NCBI GenBank assembly: GCA_963756025.1
Contig: CAVWMF010000008.1
Location: 124,001-188,000, forward strand
Source of the DNA: Bog-473 sp963756025
Lineage (GTDB): Bacteria > Actinomycetota > Acidimicrobiia > Acidimicrobiales > RAAP-2
DNA: 64,000 nucleotides
Direction of reading: 5' to 3'
Below are positions 32,233-40,453 of this stretch, in pieces; position 1 is the first letter of the stretch, and every line of letters starts with the position of its first letter. The translations under genes and the position numbers were made by a program. Under the pieces are notes generated by a model. That model was not told the origin of the DNA, did no database searches, and was given only the letters and a program-made list of their open reading frames with translations.

Positions 32233-33553
32233 GCGAGGTCGGGTGGCGTGGTTGCGCGGCTGCGTCGCACTGGTGACCCTCGCCGCCGTGGTGGCCGCGG
32301 TCATGACCGATGTGCATGCGCACGCGCGCACCCGGGGCGAGCATCATGCGTTGGAGTCGGCTCGAACCATGTTGGCCGACACCGACTCCACGCTGGCGGC
32401 GAAGACACAGGCGCAACGCGTGGATTCGACCCATCAGCAAACGCTGCAGGACGCGGTCTCCGTAGAGCTCCAGCTGCTGGGAACCGCCCAGCAGTCACTC
32501 AACCAGTGGAATGTCTCGACCTACCTCGAGGGCCTCGACATCGGCCACCTGCAGACGTGCCTGACTGGGGTCCAACAGGCGTATGGACAGATCGCCGCGC
32601 ATGACAATGACCAGGCCGCTTCGGATCTCTCGGGTGTCTCGGGGGCCTGTCTCACCGTCGACGGCAGTTCCAGTGACGGTCTGGTCTACCCCTTCGACTT
32701 TCCGGATCCGTTCGTCCTCCGCGTGGGCGGTGACTACTTTGCGTACGGGACCAACTCGGTCGGGGGCAACATCCAGATCATCGAGTCGACGGACCTCGTT
32801 CATTGGAATGCGTTGGGGAATGCGCTCGTGAGCCTTCCGAAGTGGGCGCTCGCCGGTGCCACGTGGGCTCCGTCGGTCGTGCAGTTGGGGAGCACCTACG
32901 TGCTCTATTACTCAGCGATCGTTGCCGGATCCGGTGGAGGCGAAATGTGTATTTCAGCTGCCACCGCGACACAGCCCCAGGGTCCCTTCGCCGACACTTC
33001 GGCTGCGCCCGTCGTCTGCCAGCCTTCGTTGGGCGGGTCCATCGACCCCTCGCCGTTCGTCGACGCGAACGGGACTCCCTATCTCCAATGGAAGTCCAAC
33101 GGCACCAACAATCAGCCGGCGCGCCTCTGGTCCCAACAACTGACCCCGACCGGAACGGCGGTGGTCGGCAACGGCCCGACCAAGCTTCTCACGGCCGATC
33201 TGGGTTGGGAGGGCGGGGTGATCGAGGCGCCCGACCTTGTCGTGATCGCCGGGCGGTATCTGCTCTTCTACTCCGGTAACAATTGGGACACCGCGGACTA
33301 CGCGGTCGGGGTGGCAAGCTGCAGCGGCCCCCTCGGGCCTTGCACCGAACCGTGGACGCAGCCGATCCTCTCCGGTGATGCCAATGAGGTCGGCCCCGGA
33401 GGTGAATCGGTCTTCGCTGACGGGTCAGGGTCGCTCTGGATCGCCTTCCACGCCTGGCTTCCGAACGGGGTCGGGTACCCGCACTCCCGGGAGCTCTATG
33501 TCCGCAGGCTGAACGTCTCCGGTTCCGAGCCGGTGGTCGAACCTTCGTCGTGA
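32225..33553 (+). CDS. Membrane-anchored glycoside hydrolase family 43-like protein
   Basis: A 442-residue protein: an N-terminal membrane helix (VALVTLAAVVAAVM), then a coiled-coil module ending LQTCLTGVQQAYGQIA ... LSGVSGACLTV, like that of the preceding gene. From about residue 155 follows a five-bladed propeller of the GH43 type: YPFDFPDPFVLRVGGDYFAYGT contains the catalytic-base Asp, then WAPSVVQLGSTYVLYYSA, GSIDPSPFVDANGTPYLQW and IEAPDLVVIAGRYLLFYSG with a likely acid Glu. GH43 enzymes cleave arabinan, xylan or related glycans. Anchoring outside the cell suggests wall or environmental polysaccharide as substrate. Confidence 0.85.
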   Translation: MGKRGRVAWLRGCVALVTLAAVVAAVMTDVHAHARTRGEHHALESARTMLADTDSTLAAKTQAQRVDSTHQQTLQDAVSVELQLLGTAQQSLNQWNVSTYLEGLDIGHLQTCLTGVQQAYGQIAAHDNDQAASDLSGVSGACLTVDGSSSDGLVYPFDFPDPFVLRVGGDYFAYGTNSVGGNIQIIESTDLVHWNALGNALVSLPKWALAGATWAPSVVQLGSTYVLYYSAIVAGSGGGEMCISAATATQPQGPFADTSAAPVVCQPSLGGSIDPSPFVDANGTPYLQWKSNGTNNQPARLWSQQLTPTGTAVVGNGPTKLLTADLGWEGGVIEAPDLVVIAGRYLLFYSGNNWDTADYAVGVASCSGPLGPCTEPWTQPILSGDANEVGPGGESVFADGSGSLWIAFHAWLPNGVGYPHSRELYVRRLNVSGSEPVVEPSS

Positions 33554-33582
33554 GCCTGTGTCGTACACATCTGAGGTGGGGG

Positions 33583-33626
33583 CAGGCGACGACGGGGGAG
33601 TTGGGGGGAACCCCCGTCGTCGCCTG
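33583..33626 (+). terminator. Perfect 16-bp hairpin after the GH43 gene
   Basis: CAGGCGACGACGGGGG (33583-33598) and CCCCCGTCGTCGCCTG (33611-33626) are exact reverse complements with a 12-nt loop. It lies 30 bp after the GH43 stop and lacks a T-run, the form typical of actinobacterial intrinsic terminators. It could also end transcription of the converging small gene at 33740. Confidence 0.8.
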
Positions 33627-33739
33627 GTTACTCGGGGAGGGAGGACGCCCCGGTGTGTTCACCCTACGGAGTCGAGATGAACGGCCCGCGAAGCTGGCGT
33701 AACGGCGAGGCGACTCGTGGATGAATCTTGGGTTTCGGC

Positions 33740-33943
33740 TCAGGCCTGAGCGAGCCCTACGCGCGGGCATGGGGGATCCACGACGAGCGCTCCCGGCATT
33801 TCTTCGTAGGAATTGCGCCCGTTCGTGCTCACGTGCGCGGTGGGAGCCCCCTCGGGCGTGAAGAGCCGGAGCTCATGGCTTCCGAAAGGGTCCGGCTGCC
33901 ATCCACTCCGTAGGTCGGTGTTCGACTGCGGCCGTTTCGGCAT
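33740..33943 (-). CDS. Small WxxDPFGxHELR protein
   Basis: A 67-residue protein. GWQPDPFGSHELRLFTPEGAPTAHVS is the same Trp/Asp-Pro/His-Glu-(Leu/Val)-Arg pattern seen at 23619-23864 and resembles DUF2510, followed by a short tail. ATG 33943 begins MPKRPQSNTD; the longer frame upstream has no support. Function unknown. The next 117 bp, to the esterase stop at 34061, are empty. Confidence 0.55.
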   Translation of the reverse strand: MPKRPQSNTDLRSGWQPDPFGSHELRLFTPEGAPTAHVSTNGRNSYEEMPGALVVDPPCPRVGLAQA

Positions 33944-34060
33944 GGCGACGAGTCTGCCCCACCCCGTGTGACACGACGGTGACCGCGCCATGAAAATCTC
34001 TGTGAGGTATGACCGTCTCGTGGGGCAGGCGCGACGGGAGCCCGAACGGCAGCGCAAACG

Positions 34061-34951
34061 TCAGCCGGTGGTCTTGTCGAGGTCTGCCACGAAGGCGGCG
34101 AGCAGGCGCAAGGCCGTCGCCGATTCGGGCAACTCGGGCCAGATGGTCGGCCAGACATGTTGCATGCCGGCAACGGAGTGGAGCCCCACCGTGGAACCGG
34201 CTCGGGCGAGGGCGTTCACGAGGGCGAGGGCGTCATCGAGGAGGACCTCTTCGGACCCGACGAACACGAGGGAAGGCGGAAAGCCCCGCAGGTCGGCCAA
34301 GACCGGGGAGGCCAGCGGATCGCGGGCGTCCCACCCCTGGAGGTAGAGCTCCGCCGCCGTTGTGGCACTCGCCGCCGAGAAGAGCATGTCGGTCTCGGCG
34401 CGTGTGCCGTACGAGCCTGCGCTCACCGTGAGGTCGAGCCAGGGTGAGAACAGGGCGACGCCGGCGGGCAGAGGCAGGCCGGCGCCCAGGGCGGCGACAA
34501 CCAGGCTCGTGGCCAGCCCACCACCGGCGGAGTCCCCGCCCACCAGGACCGGGAGTGCAGAAGGTTCGAAGCGCACGGCGTCGTAGACGTGGAGGGCATC
34601 GCGCAGTGCGGCCGGGAAGGGGTGCTCGGGTGCCAGCGCGTAATCGACGAGGACGACACGCACGTGGGCCGCATCCGCCACGCGGGTGCCGAAGGCGGCC
34701 GATCCGGCAGCCGATCCGAGCCGGAAGCCACCTCCGTGCAAGTGCACGAGCGTCGCCCGGGGCGCTGTCGGTTCGCACACGACGCAGGCGACACCGCCCA
34801 GGCTTCGGGTCGTCACCTCCACCGTCGCCGTCGAGGTGGGGGTCGATCGAGGTATCGAGGCCCGTTGGTCGCGCAACTCGACCGGCGTCGCCACGGTCGA
34901 CGCTCGTCGCGGCGGAACGTGCCACGCTGCCAGATCCTCCGTGGGCGCCAT
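34061..34951 (-). CDS. Alpha/beta-hydrolase, hormone-sensitive-lipase type
   Basis: A 296-residue esterase of the HSL (family IV) group. Oxyanion motif HLHGGGFRLGS, nucleophile in GGDSAGGGLA, then SPWLDLTVS, the aspartate region PSLVFVGSEEVLLDDA and histidine in MQHVWPTIWPELPES, all in proper order. ATG 34951 (MAPTEDLAAW) is preferred over the longer frame to 35041, which would run into the divergent cupin gene. It hydrolyses small acyl esters by family; the physiological substrate is unknown. Confidence 0.9.
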   Translation of the reverse strand: MAPTEDLAAWHVPPRRASTVATPVELRDQRASIPRSTPTSTATVEVTTRSLGGVACVVCEPTAPRATLVHLHGGGFRLGSAAGSAAFGTRVADAAHVRVVLVDYALAPEHPFPAALRDALHVYDAVRFEPSALPVLVGGDSAGGGLATSLVVAALGAGLPLPAGVALFSPWLDLTVSAGSYGTRAETDMLFSAASATTAAELYLQGWDARDPLASPVLADLRGFPPSLVFVGSEEVLLDDALALVNALARAGSTVGLHSVAGMQHVWPTIWPELPESATALRLLAAFVADLDKTTG

Positions 34952-35009
34952 GTCGGTAACATTAGGTCGCAAGGGCGGGTACGTCGGTGCGAAACGGGGA
35001 GGAGATCCG

Positions 35010-35441
35010 ATGGAGGCAGACGAGACAACGGCGGTGGCCACGGAGGACGACGGGGGGTTGCGACCGTTCTTCTACTCGATCGCCGATCTGCCGGCGGCCT
35101 CCATCTCGCAGATGCTCGATCAGACCGATTCGAGCGAAGAGGACAAGCAGGCGATGTACGACATCTTCGGGCGCGATCTCATGACCAAAGTGATTCTGCA
35201 GTCACCGAACCTCTCCGTCTTCCACGAGGAGGCGAAACCGGGCGAACAGGTCAAACCCCATCGGCATGGCACGCACCAGATCACCTATGTCCTGCGCGGC
35301 TCACTGCACTACGGGAACCGGGTCACCGGCGTCGGCATGGGTTACTACAGCCCGGACCGTCTCTATGCCTGGACCGCCGGTGAAGAGGGTGCGGAGTGGA
35401 TCGAGATCCATGCCGGGGCGCCGCAGGCATACGCCCGCTGA
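35010..35441 (+). CDS. Cupin-domain protein
   Basis: A 143-residue single-domain cupin. Cupin motif 1 is visible as KPHRHGTHQITYVLRGSLHYGN (His, His and a Gln in the usual metal positions, with Glu replaced) and motif 2 as SPDRLYAWTAGEEGAEWIEIHAG. ATG 35010 has a GGGGAGGAG ribosome-binding site 6-8 nt upstream. It is divergent from the HSL-type esterase. Whether it binds metal, and its ligand, are unknown. Confidence 0.82.
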   Translation: MEADETTAVATEDDGGLRPFFYSIADLPAASISQMLDQTDSSEEDKQAMYDIFGRDLMTKVILQSPNLSVFHEEAKPGEQVKPHRHGTHQITYVLRGSLHYGNRVTGVGMGYYSPDRLYAWTAGEEGAEWIEIHAGAPQAYAR

Positions 35442-35469
35442 GGGAACGGGCGCCCGCCGACACCTTTCC

Positions 35470-36927
35470 CTACAGGCGGGATCCGAGAGTGGAGCCGGCG
35501 TATATCGCCAGGAGCGGGCCTCGTCCGACGTCGGTGGCGATCTGGCGCAGGTAGCCGGTGAGGATGGGGGCTGATTGATTGCTCGCCGTGCGGAGACGGT
35601 GCGCTTCCGCCCTGTCCCGCGCCGCGAGCGCGGTCTTGCGCTGCGCGGGAGTCACCGTTGCCGTACCGGCCGGGAGCGCGCTGCGCACCGCCGAGAGCGC
35701 GACCATCTGCGATGTCGGATCGTCGGCCGGCGGTAACGCTCCGGTGAGCTCCTGCCAACGGAGGAACAGGAAGCCTTGGGTGTAGCCCTCGGTGTCGATC
35801 CAATTCGGCACACCGGGGTCCTTGGGTGAGACGACGAACCAGTAGCGACCGTCGCTCGAGACTTGCGCCTGGGTGGCGTTCAGGCTGCTTTGGTGCGTGG
35901 CATACGGCAGCGACTGTGCGAACGCGTCCGCCGCCTCGAAACCTTGGTACGCGGCATTGGACTTGCCGACGCTGACGACGAGCGCCTGGCCGGGAGTGAG
36001 GTCGAAATGGGAAAGGGATGAGAGTTGCCCGGCCAGACCGCCCTGCGTCGGAGAGGGCGTGCGCACCTGGTTCGACGGCAACGAGGAAAGCAATGAGCCC
36101 CAAAGGGTCGTCCAGTAGGAGGCCTGCTGCGTGACGGCACTCGTGGCCGCATCGATGGCGGTGTCCAACTGCTGGTTGGTCAGCTGGGCCGGAGGCGGTC
36201 CGGTCTGACCGACTGTTTGTATGCGCAATTGGTCGCCGACGGCATCGGGCCAGTTGTTGAACGCCTCTCGCACGGAGATGAGCGTCGTCTGGGGAACGGT
36301 CGGCAACCAATTGCCTGCTGAGCCGGCGGGTTGCGTCCCACCGATCGTGATGGTGTACGTGCCGTTGGCGCCGACCGTGATCTGATTCTTCAGCAGCGTG
36401 GCCGTGGGATTGCCGGTGGATCCGGCGCCGGGGAACCCGTTGATGGCCTGCACGCTGAGGTCATCCGAGTTGCCGCGCTTCCCGGTGATCCGGTACTGGT
36501 CCGCGCCGTTGACGATGGCGATGTAACTGATGTTGTCCGGGTCGTAGATGCCCGAGCGCACCGGAGGATTGGAGCCAGGAACCGAGAACGGATCAGGATC
36601 ACGAAAGAACACGGGGTGGTCGGGATCGAGGGCCAACAGCTGCGTATCGAGGTTGAGTTGCGCCAACTGGCGCACGTAGCTCACTGCGTCGGATGTGTCC
36701 CGGGACGAGGCCGGGTTCACGTACTGATACTGCTTCGCCTTTGCGGTGGCCTGGGCGATGGCGTTTTCGAATGCCGCGAAGTGGTGCTCGACGGACGTCG
36801 TCGTCGGGGTGGGGGTGGTTGCGCCGGCGCTCGGATCGCGTGCGGCCAGGGCGGAGGCCATGAGCGGCAACGCGGCGAGTGCCGCGAGGGCGGATCCGAT
36901 CCTTCGCATGCTTCCCCCCTTTGTCAC
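35470..36927 (-). CDS. Secreted protein (DUF1214-like region)
   Basis: A 485-residue exported protein with signal peptide MRRIGSALAALAALPLMASALAA (from Met 7 at 36909, the more likely start; the longer form adds MTKGGS). The mature part begins with a Thr/Pro linker and a helical segment, then IYDPDNISYIAIVNGADQYRITGKRG and a strand-rich domain resembling DUF1214-type proteins. A second half has QALVVSVGKSNAAYQGFEAADAF and YWFVVSPKDPGVPNWIDTEGYTQGFLFLRWQ. Function is unknown. The 205 bp upstream, to 37132, hold only the promoter region. Confidence 0.75.
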   Translation of the reverse strand: MTKGGSMRRIGSALAALAALPLMASALAARDPSAGATTPTPTTTSVEHHFAAFENAIAQATAKAKQYQYVNPASSRDTSDAVSYVRQLAQLNLDTQLLALDPDHPVFFRDPDPFSVPGSNPPVRSGIYDPDNISYIAIVNGADQYRITGKRGNSDDLSVQAINGFPGAGSTGNPTATLLKNQITVGANGTYTITIGGTQPAGSAGNWLPTVPQTTLISVREAFNNWPDAVGDQLRIQTVGQTGPPPAQLTNQQLDTAIDAATSAVTQQASYWTTLWGSLLSSLPSNQVRTPSPTQGGLAGQLSSLSHFDLTPGQALVVSVGKSNAAYQGFEAADAFAQSLPYATHQSSLNATQAQVSSDGRYWFVVSPKDPGVPNWIDTEGYTQGFLFLRWQELTGALPPADDPTSQMVALSAVRSALPAGTATVTPAQRKTALAARDRAEAHRLRTASNQSAPILTGYLRQIATDVGRGPLLAIYAGSTLGSRL

Positions 36928-37132
36928 CGGCCCGGTGGTCGGCGTCTTCCTCGGTCGAGCGTGCCCGGGAGCGCCCCGACCAACCCTTGTGTCCGAGGTT
37001 ACTCAAGATGGTCCTGGTCGGGCTCCGTACCGGCTGTGGTCAGGGCCACCGCGCCAGAACGACGTCAGGCGTTTTAGCCGGCGGCGATCGGGTACGTCAG
37101 TGCATGTGACACGACGATGACGTTCGACCCGG

Positions 37133-38276
37133 GTGACGTACGCCGCGCCCGTTCTCAGCGATGACACGGCCTCGGCGAACGGCGTCCTGATTCTGCCGCC
37201 GAGCGTCGAGCGGGAACTCGACCGATCAGACGAGTCGCTGGGGACGCTCGGACGCCCCTTCGATCATCGCTCCCCTTTCTTCGTGGGGTTGTCAGGCGCC
37301 TTCGGCGTCGCGGTGACGTACTTCCTCGTGCGCGGCCTGGCGGACATTTCGAGTGTCCTCATCATCATCGGGCTCGCCCTCTTCATCGCCATCGGGTTGA
37401 ACCCGATCCTGGTCTTCCTGGTTCGTCGTGGCGTCGGGCGGGGCGTGGCGGTCGGCATCGTGACACTTGGTTTCGTCCTCCTTATCGGGGCGTTCGTCCT
37501 CGCCGCGGTGGGACCCCTGTCCCACGAGATCCAGACGATCGTCAAGAACTACCCCCGCTACAAGTCGAACATCGCCCACGGGAGAGGCTGGGCCGGCAAA
37601 CTCGCGGTCAGGCTCCATCTCACGAGCTATCTCCAGGGAAAGCAGAAGCTCAAGATCCCCTACGGGGGGATTCTCGGCGCCGGGAAGGTCCTGCTGTCGG
37701 TCGGGATCGCGACGATCAGCGTCGTCGCCCTCACCATCTACTTCCTGATCGCGCTCCCGGGGGTGAAGGGGCTCTGGCTCTCGCTCCTGCCGAAGAGCCG
37801 CCGCGTGCGGGCCGGTCTCCTCACCGATGAGGTGTTCAGCCGCGTGGGCGGGTTCATGCTCGGCAATCTCCTGACCTCGCTCATCTCCGGCATCGGCACC
37901 TACATCTGGTTGCTCATCTTCGACGTTCCCTATGCCCTGCTGCTCTCCCTCGTCGTGGCGCTGTTCGATCTGATCCCCATGGTGGGGTCGACCATCGCCG
38001 GCATCATCGTGTCGCTCGTGCGCGTTGACCAAGGGCCTCCCGGTCGGGATCGCGACGGTGGCGTTCTACATCGTGTACCGGTATCTCGAGGACTACTTCG
38101 TGAACCCCCGGGTGATGAAGCACACGGTCAAGGTCACCCCTGGCCTCACGATCATCGCCACCCTCATCGGTGGCACCCTGCTGGGCCTGATCGGGGCGCT
38201 GGTGGCGATTCCCGTCGCGGCCACCATCCATCTGCTCCTCGAAGAAGTCGCCGTGCCCCGCCAGAACCAGCGCTGA
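37133..38276 (+). CDS. AI-2E-family transporter-type membrane protein, apparently frameshifted
   Basis: Polytopic membrane protein of the AI-2E exporter/PerM family. The first frame gives paired helices (SSVLIIIGLALFIAIGLNPILVFLVRRG), VVALTIYFLIALPGVKGL, and LLSLVVALFDLIPMVGSTIAGIIVSLV. The conserved end ALTKGLPVGIATVAFYIVYRYLEDYFVNPRVM ... GALVAIPVAATI lies in another frame. Dropping one base near 38018-38022 (GTGCGCG to GTCGCG) makes LVALTKG and a normal protein of 380 residues. GTG 37133 is the assumed start. The real substrate is unknown; relatives act in quorum signal export or as sodium antiporters. Confidence 0.85.
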
Positions 38277-38303
38277 CGACAAACAGGCAACCGCTTCGTC
38301 GTG

Positions 38304-39761
38304 TCAGGCCGCCAGGGCCTCGGCGGTGTCGGGGCTCTCACCGGGCAAGGCGACCATGGCGACCTGAGGACGGGGGATGGCGGCGGTCACGATCAGCGCC
38401 ACCAGCACCGAGAGGGCCGAGCCGGTCAGGGCGGCCGAGACGCCCTGGGCCAGGAGATGACTCGCCGGCACCGTGCCTGTCCGTCGGCTCGCGGCTGTAA
38501 AGACCGTGGTCAGGACCGCGATACCGAGACACCCGCCGACTTGATGGAAGACATTGACGAGTCCTGAGGCCGCACCGGCGTCGGCGTCGGCCACCCCGGC
38601 GATACCCCGGCCGGTCAGCGTGATGAACGCGATCCCGCCGCCGAGGCCCACGAGGAGCAGCGGGAGCGCAATCCCGGGGAAGTAGTGCGTCCCGCTCGAG
38701 AGACGGCTGAGCCAGCCCATTCCGACCACGTCGACCGTGAGGCCGAAGAGCAACAACCGCGTGGTGCCGACCCGCGGCGCCAGTCGTGGGACAACCTGCG
38801 ACATGGCGAACATCAGCGCCGTCATGGGCAAGAAGGCGAACCCCGCTTCGATGGCGCTGAAGCCCAGCACCCCCTGGAAGTACTGCGTCAGGAAGAAGAA
38901 GGACGAGAACATGCCGCCCACGAGGAACAGCCGCGCCACCAACGCCCCGGATCGCTCAGCGTTGGCGAAAAGACGCAGCGGCATCATGGGGTGACGGGCC
39001 TTCCTCTCGATCTTGATCAATGCGCCCAAGAGGATGACGCCGGCCAGGAACGAGGCCACCGTGATGACGTTGCTCCATCCCGCACTGGCGGCATGGACGA
39101 AGCCGAACACGAGGGCGAACATGCCGAGGGACCCGGCGATCGTCCCTGCGGCGTCGAACCTCTTCGTGTCGCGTTCGGTTTCGGGCAGGTAGCGCGGGGC
39201 GAGGGCGATAGCCGCGATGCCGATCGGCACGTTGATGAACAGACCCCAGCGCCAGGACAGCCAGCTGGTGAGGATGCCGCCGAGCACGATCCCCACGCTG
39301 CCGGCGGCACCGCTCACGGCACCGTAGAGGCTCACGGCGCGGAGCCGTTCGGGACCTTCGTGGAAGGTCACCATGAGGAGGGTGAGTGTCGCCGGCACCG
39401 CCACCGCGGCAGCCGCGCCCTGCACGGCCCGGGCGGCAATGAGCCAGCCCGATGATTGGGCCAGCCCACCCATGAGGGAGGCAAATGTGAAGAGCGCCAG
39501 GCCGGCCAGGAAGACCCGCCGCCGCCCGAGGATGTCGCCGGCCCGCGAGCCGAGCAGGAGGAGGCCGCCGAAGGGCAGCATGTAGGCCGTCTGCACCCAC
39601 GAGAGCCCGGTCGAGGAGAACCCGAGAGCCTTGTGGATACTGGGTAGTGCGGTGATGACGACGGAGGCGTCGAGCACGGCCATGAGCTGGGCCGCCAGAA
39701 TGATGGCCAGCACCATGGCCGGAGACCGGACCTGGGCTGGCTTGAGGGTGGAGGACGTCAT
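38304..39761 (-). CDS. MFS drug transporter, 14-TM DHA2 (EmrB/QacA) type
   Basis: A 485-residue major facilitator with about 14 helices. Motif D/C-type signatures are seen: LDASVVITALPSIHKALGF with the helix-1 Asp, SRAGDILGRRRVFLAGLALF (motif A), ARAVQGAAAAVAVPATL (motif B) and GILTSWLSWRWGLFINVPIG. These mark DHA2 multidrug exporters. It is divergent from a TetR gene, and two matching palindromes lie between them. It probably exports the compound sensed by that regulator. Confidence 0.94.
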   Translation of the reverse strand: MTSSTLKPAQVRSPAMVLAIILAAQLMAVLDASVVITALPSIHKALGFSSTGLSWVQTAYMLPFGGLLLLGSRAGDILGRRRVFLAGLALFTFASLMGGLAQSSGWLIAARAVQGAAAAVAVPATLTLLMVTFHEGPERLRAVSLYGAVSGAAGSVGIVLGGILTSWLSWRWGLFINVPIGIAAIALAPRYLPETERDTKRFDAAGTIAGSLGMFALVFGFVHAASAGWSNVITVASFLAGVILLGALIKIERKARHPMMPLRLFANAERSGALVARLFLVGGMFSSFFFLTQYFQGVLGFSAIEAGFAFLPMTALMFAMSQVVPRLAPRVGTTRLLLFGLTVDVVGMGWLSRLSSGTHYFPGIALPLLLVGLGGGIAFITLTGRGIAGVADADAGAASGLVNVFHQVGGCLGIAVLTTVFTAASRRTGTVPASHLLAQGVSAALTGSALSVLVALIVTAAIPRPQVAMVALPGESPDTAEALAA

Positions 39762-39805
39762 TTTGCAAGAAAGACCTTTCGTACAGAGGGTGAACCAGGT
39801 AAAGT

Positions 39806-39842
39806 GGAGGTACCCCTCCGATAGTAACGGAGGTATGCCTCC
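39806..39842. promoter_or_regulatory. Two tandem palindromic operators between MFS and TetR genes
   Basis: GGAGG-TACC-CCTCC (39806-39819) and GGAGG-TATG-CCTCC (39829-39842) are palindromes with identical 5-bp arms and centres 23 bp apart, about two helical turns. They lie 44 bp from the MFS start and 29 bp from the TetR start. Dimers of the adjacent regulator should bind each and repress both genes. Confidence 0.75.
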
Positions 39843-39871
39843 GATTGCAAGCGAGAAAGGGAAATGAGGTC

Positions 39872-40453
39872 ATGAGCAGCACAGATTCCATTCCCGGTGT
39901 GTTGGAGCGGAGACCGCAGCGTGCGGATGCCCGCCGCAACTACGAGAAGCTCATCGCCGTGGCACGGGACACCTTCGCCACCCAGGGCGTCTCGACCTCG
40001 CTGGAGGAGATCGCCCGCAAGGCCGGCGTGGGGATCGGCACCCTGTACCGGCATTTTCCGACCCGGGAAGCCCTTTTGGAAGGGGTCTACGCCGACGACG
40101 TCGATGCCGTGTGCCGGGCCGCCGAGGAAGTGGCGAACTTGCCGCCCTGGGATGCCCTGGCCACCTGGCTCTACCGGCTGGTCGACTATCTGGGCACGAA
40201 GCGGGCCCTGGCCGAAGCCGTGAACTTCGGGTCCGAGCTCTTCCAGAGCGGCCGGGCCGCGGTGCACGCCGCCGGCGAGAGGCTCCTTCTGCGGGCCCAG
40301 GAAGCCGGAGTGGCGCGGGACGAGGTCACGTTCGACGACGTGTTACGCCTCATCGCCGGGATCACGATGATCGAATTCGTCGAGCCCGGCCAACGCGACC
40401 GGGTCCTCGGCATGGCTCTCGACGGCCTGCGCCGCCAACCGGTCAGCGACTGA
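39872..40453 (+). CDS. TetR-family transcriptional regulator of the MFS transporter
   Basis: A 193-residue regulator. The HTH is EKLIAVARDTFATQGVSTSLEEIARKAGVGIGTLYRHFPTREALLEGVY, a standard TetR_N domain, with an all-helical C-terminal ligand domain. ATG 39872 (MSSTDSIPG) follows GAGGTC and is preferred over ATG 39845, which would overlap the operator side. Its stop overlaps the converging PEP-utilising gene by 11 bp. It most likely represses the divergent MFS exporter by binding the paired palindromes. Confidence 0.93.
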   Translation: MSSTDSIPGVLERRPQRADARRNYEKLIAVARDTFATQGVSTSLEEIARKAGVGIGTLYRHFPTREALLEGVYADDVDAVCRAAEEVANLPPWDALATWLYRLVDYLGTKRALAEAVNFGSELFQSGRAAVHAAGERLLLRAQEAGVARDEVTFDDVLRLIAGITMIEFVEPGQRDRVLGMALDGLRRQPVSD

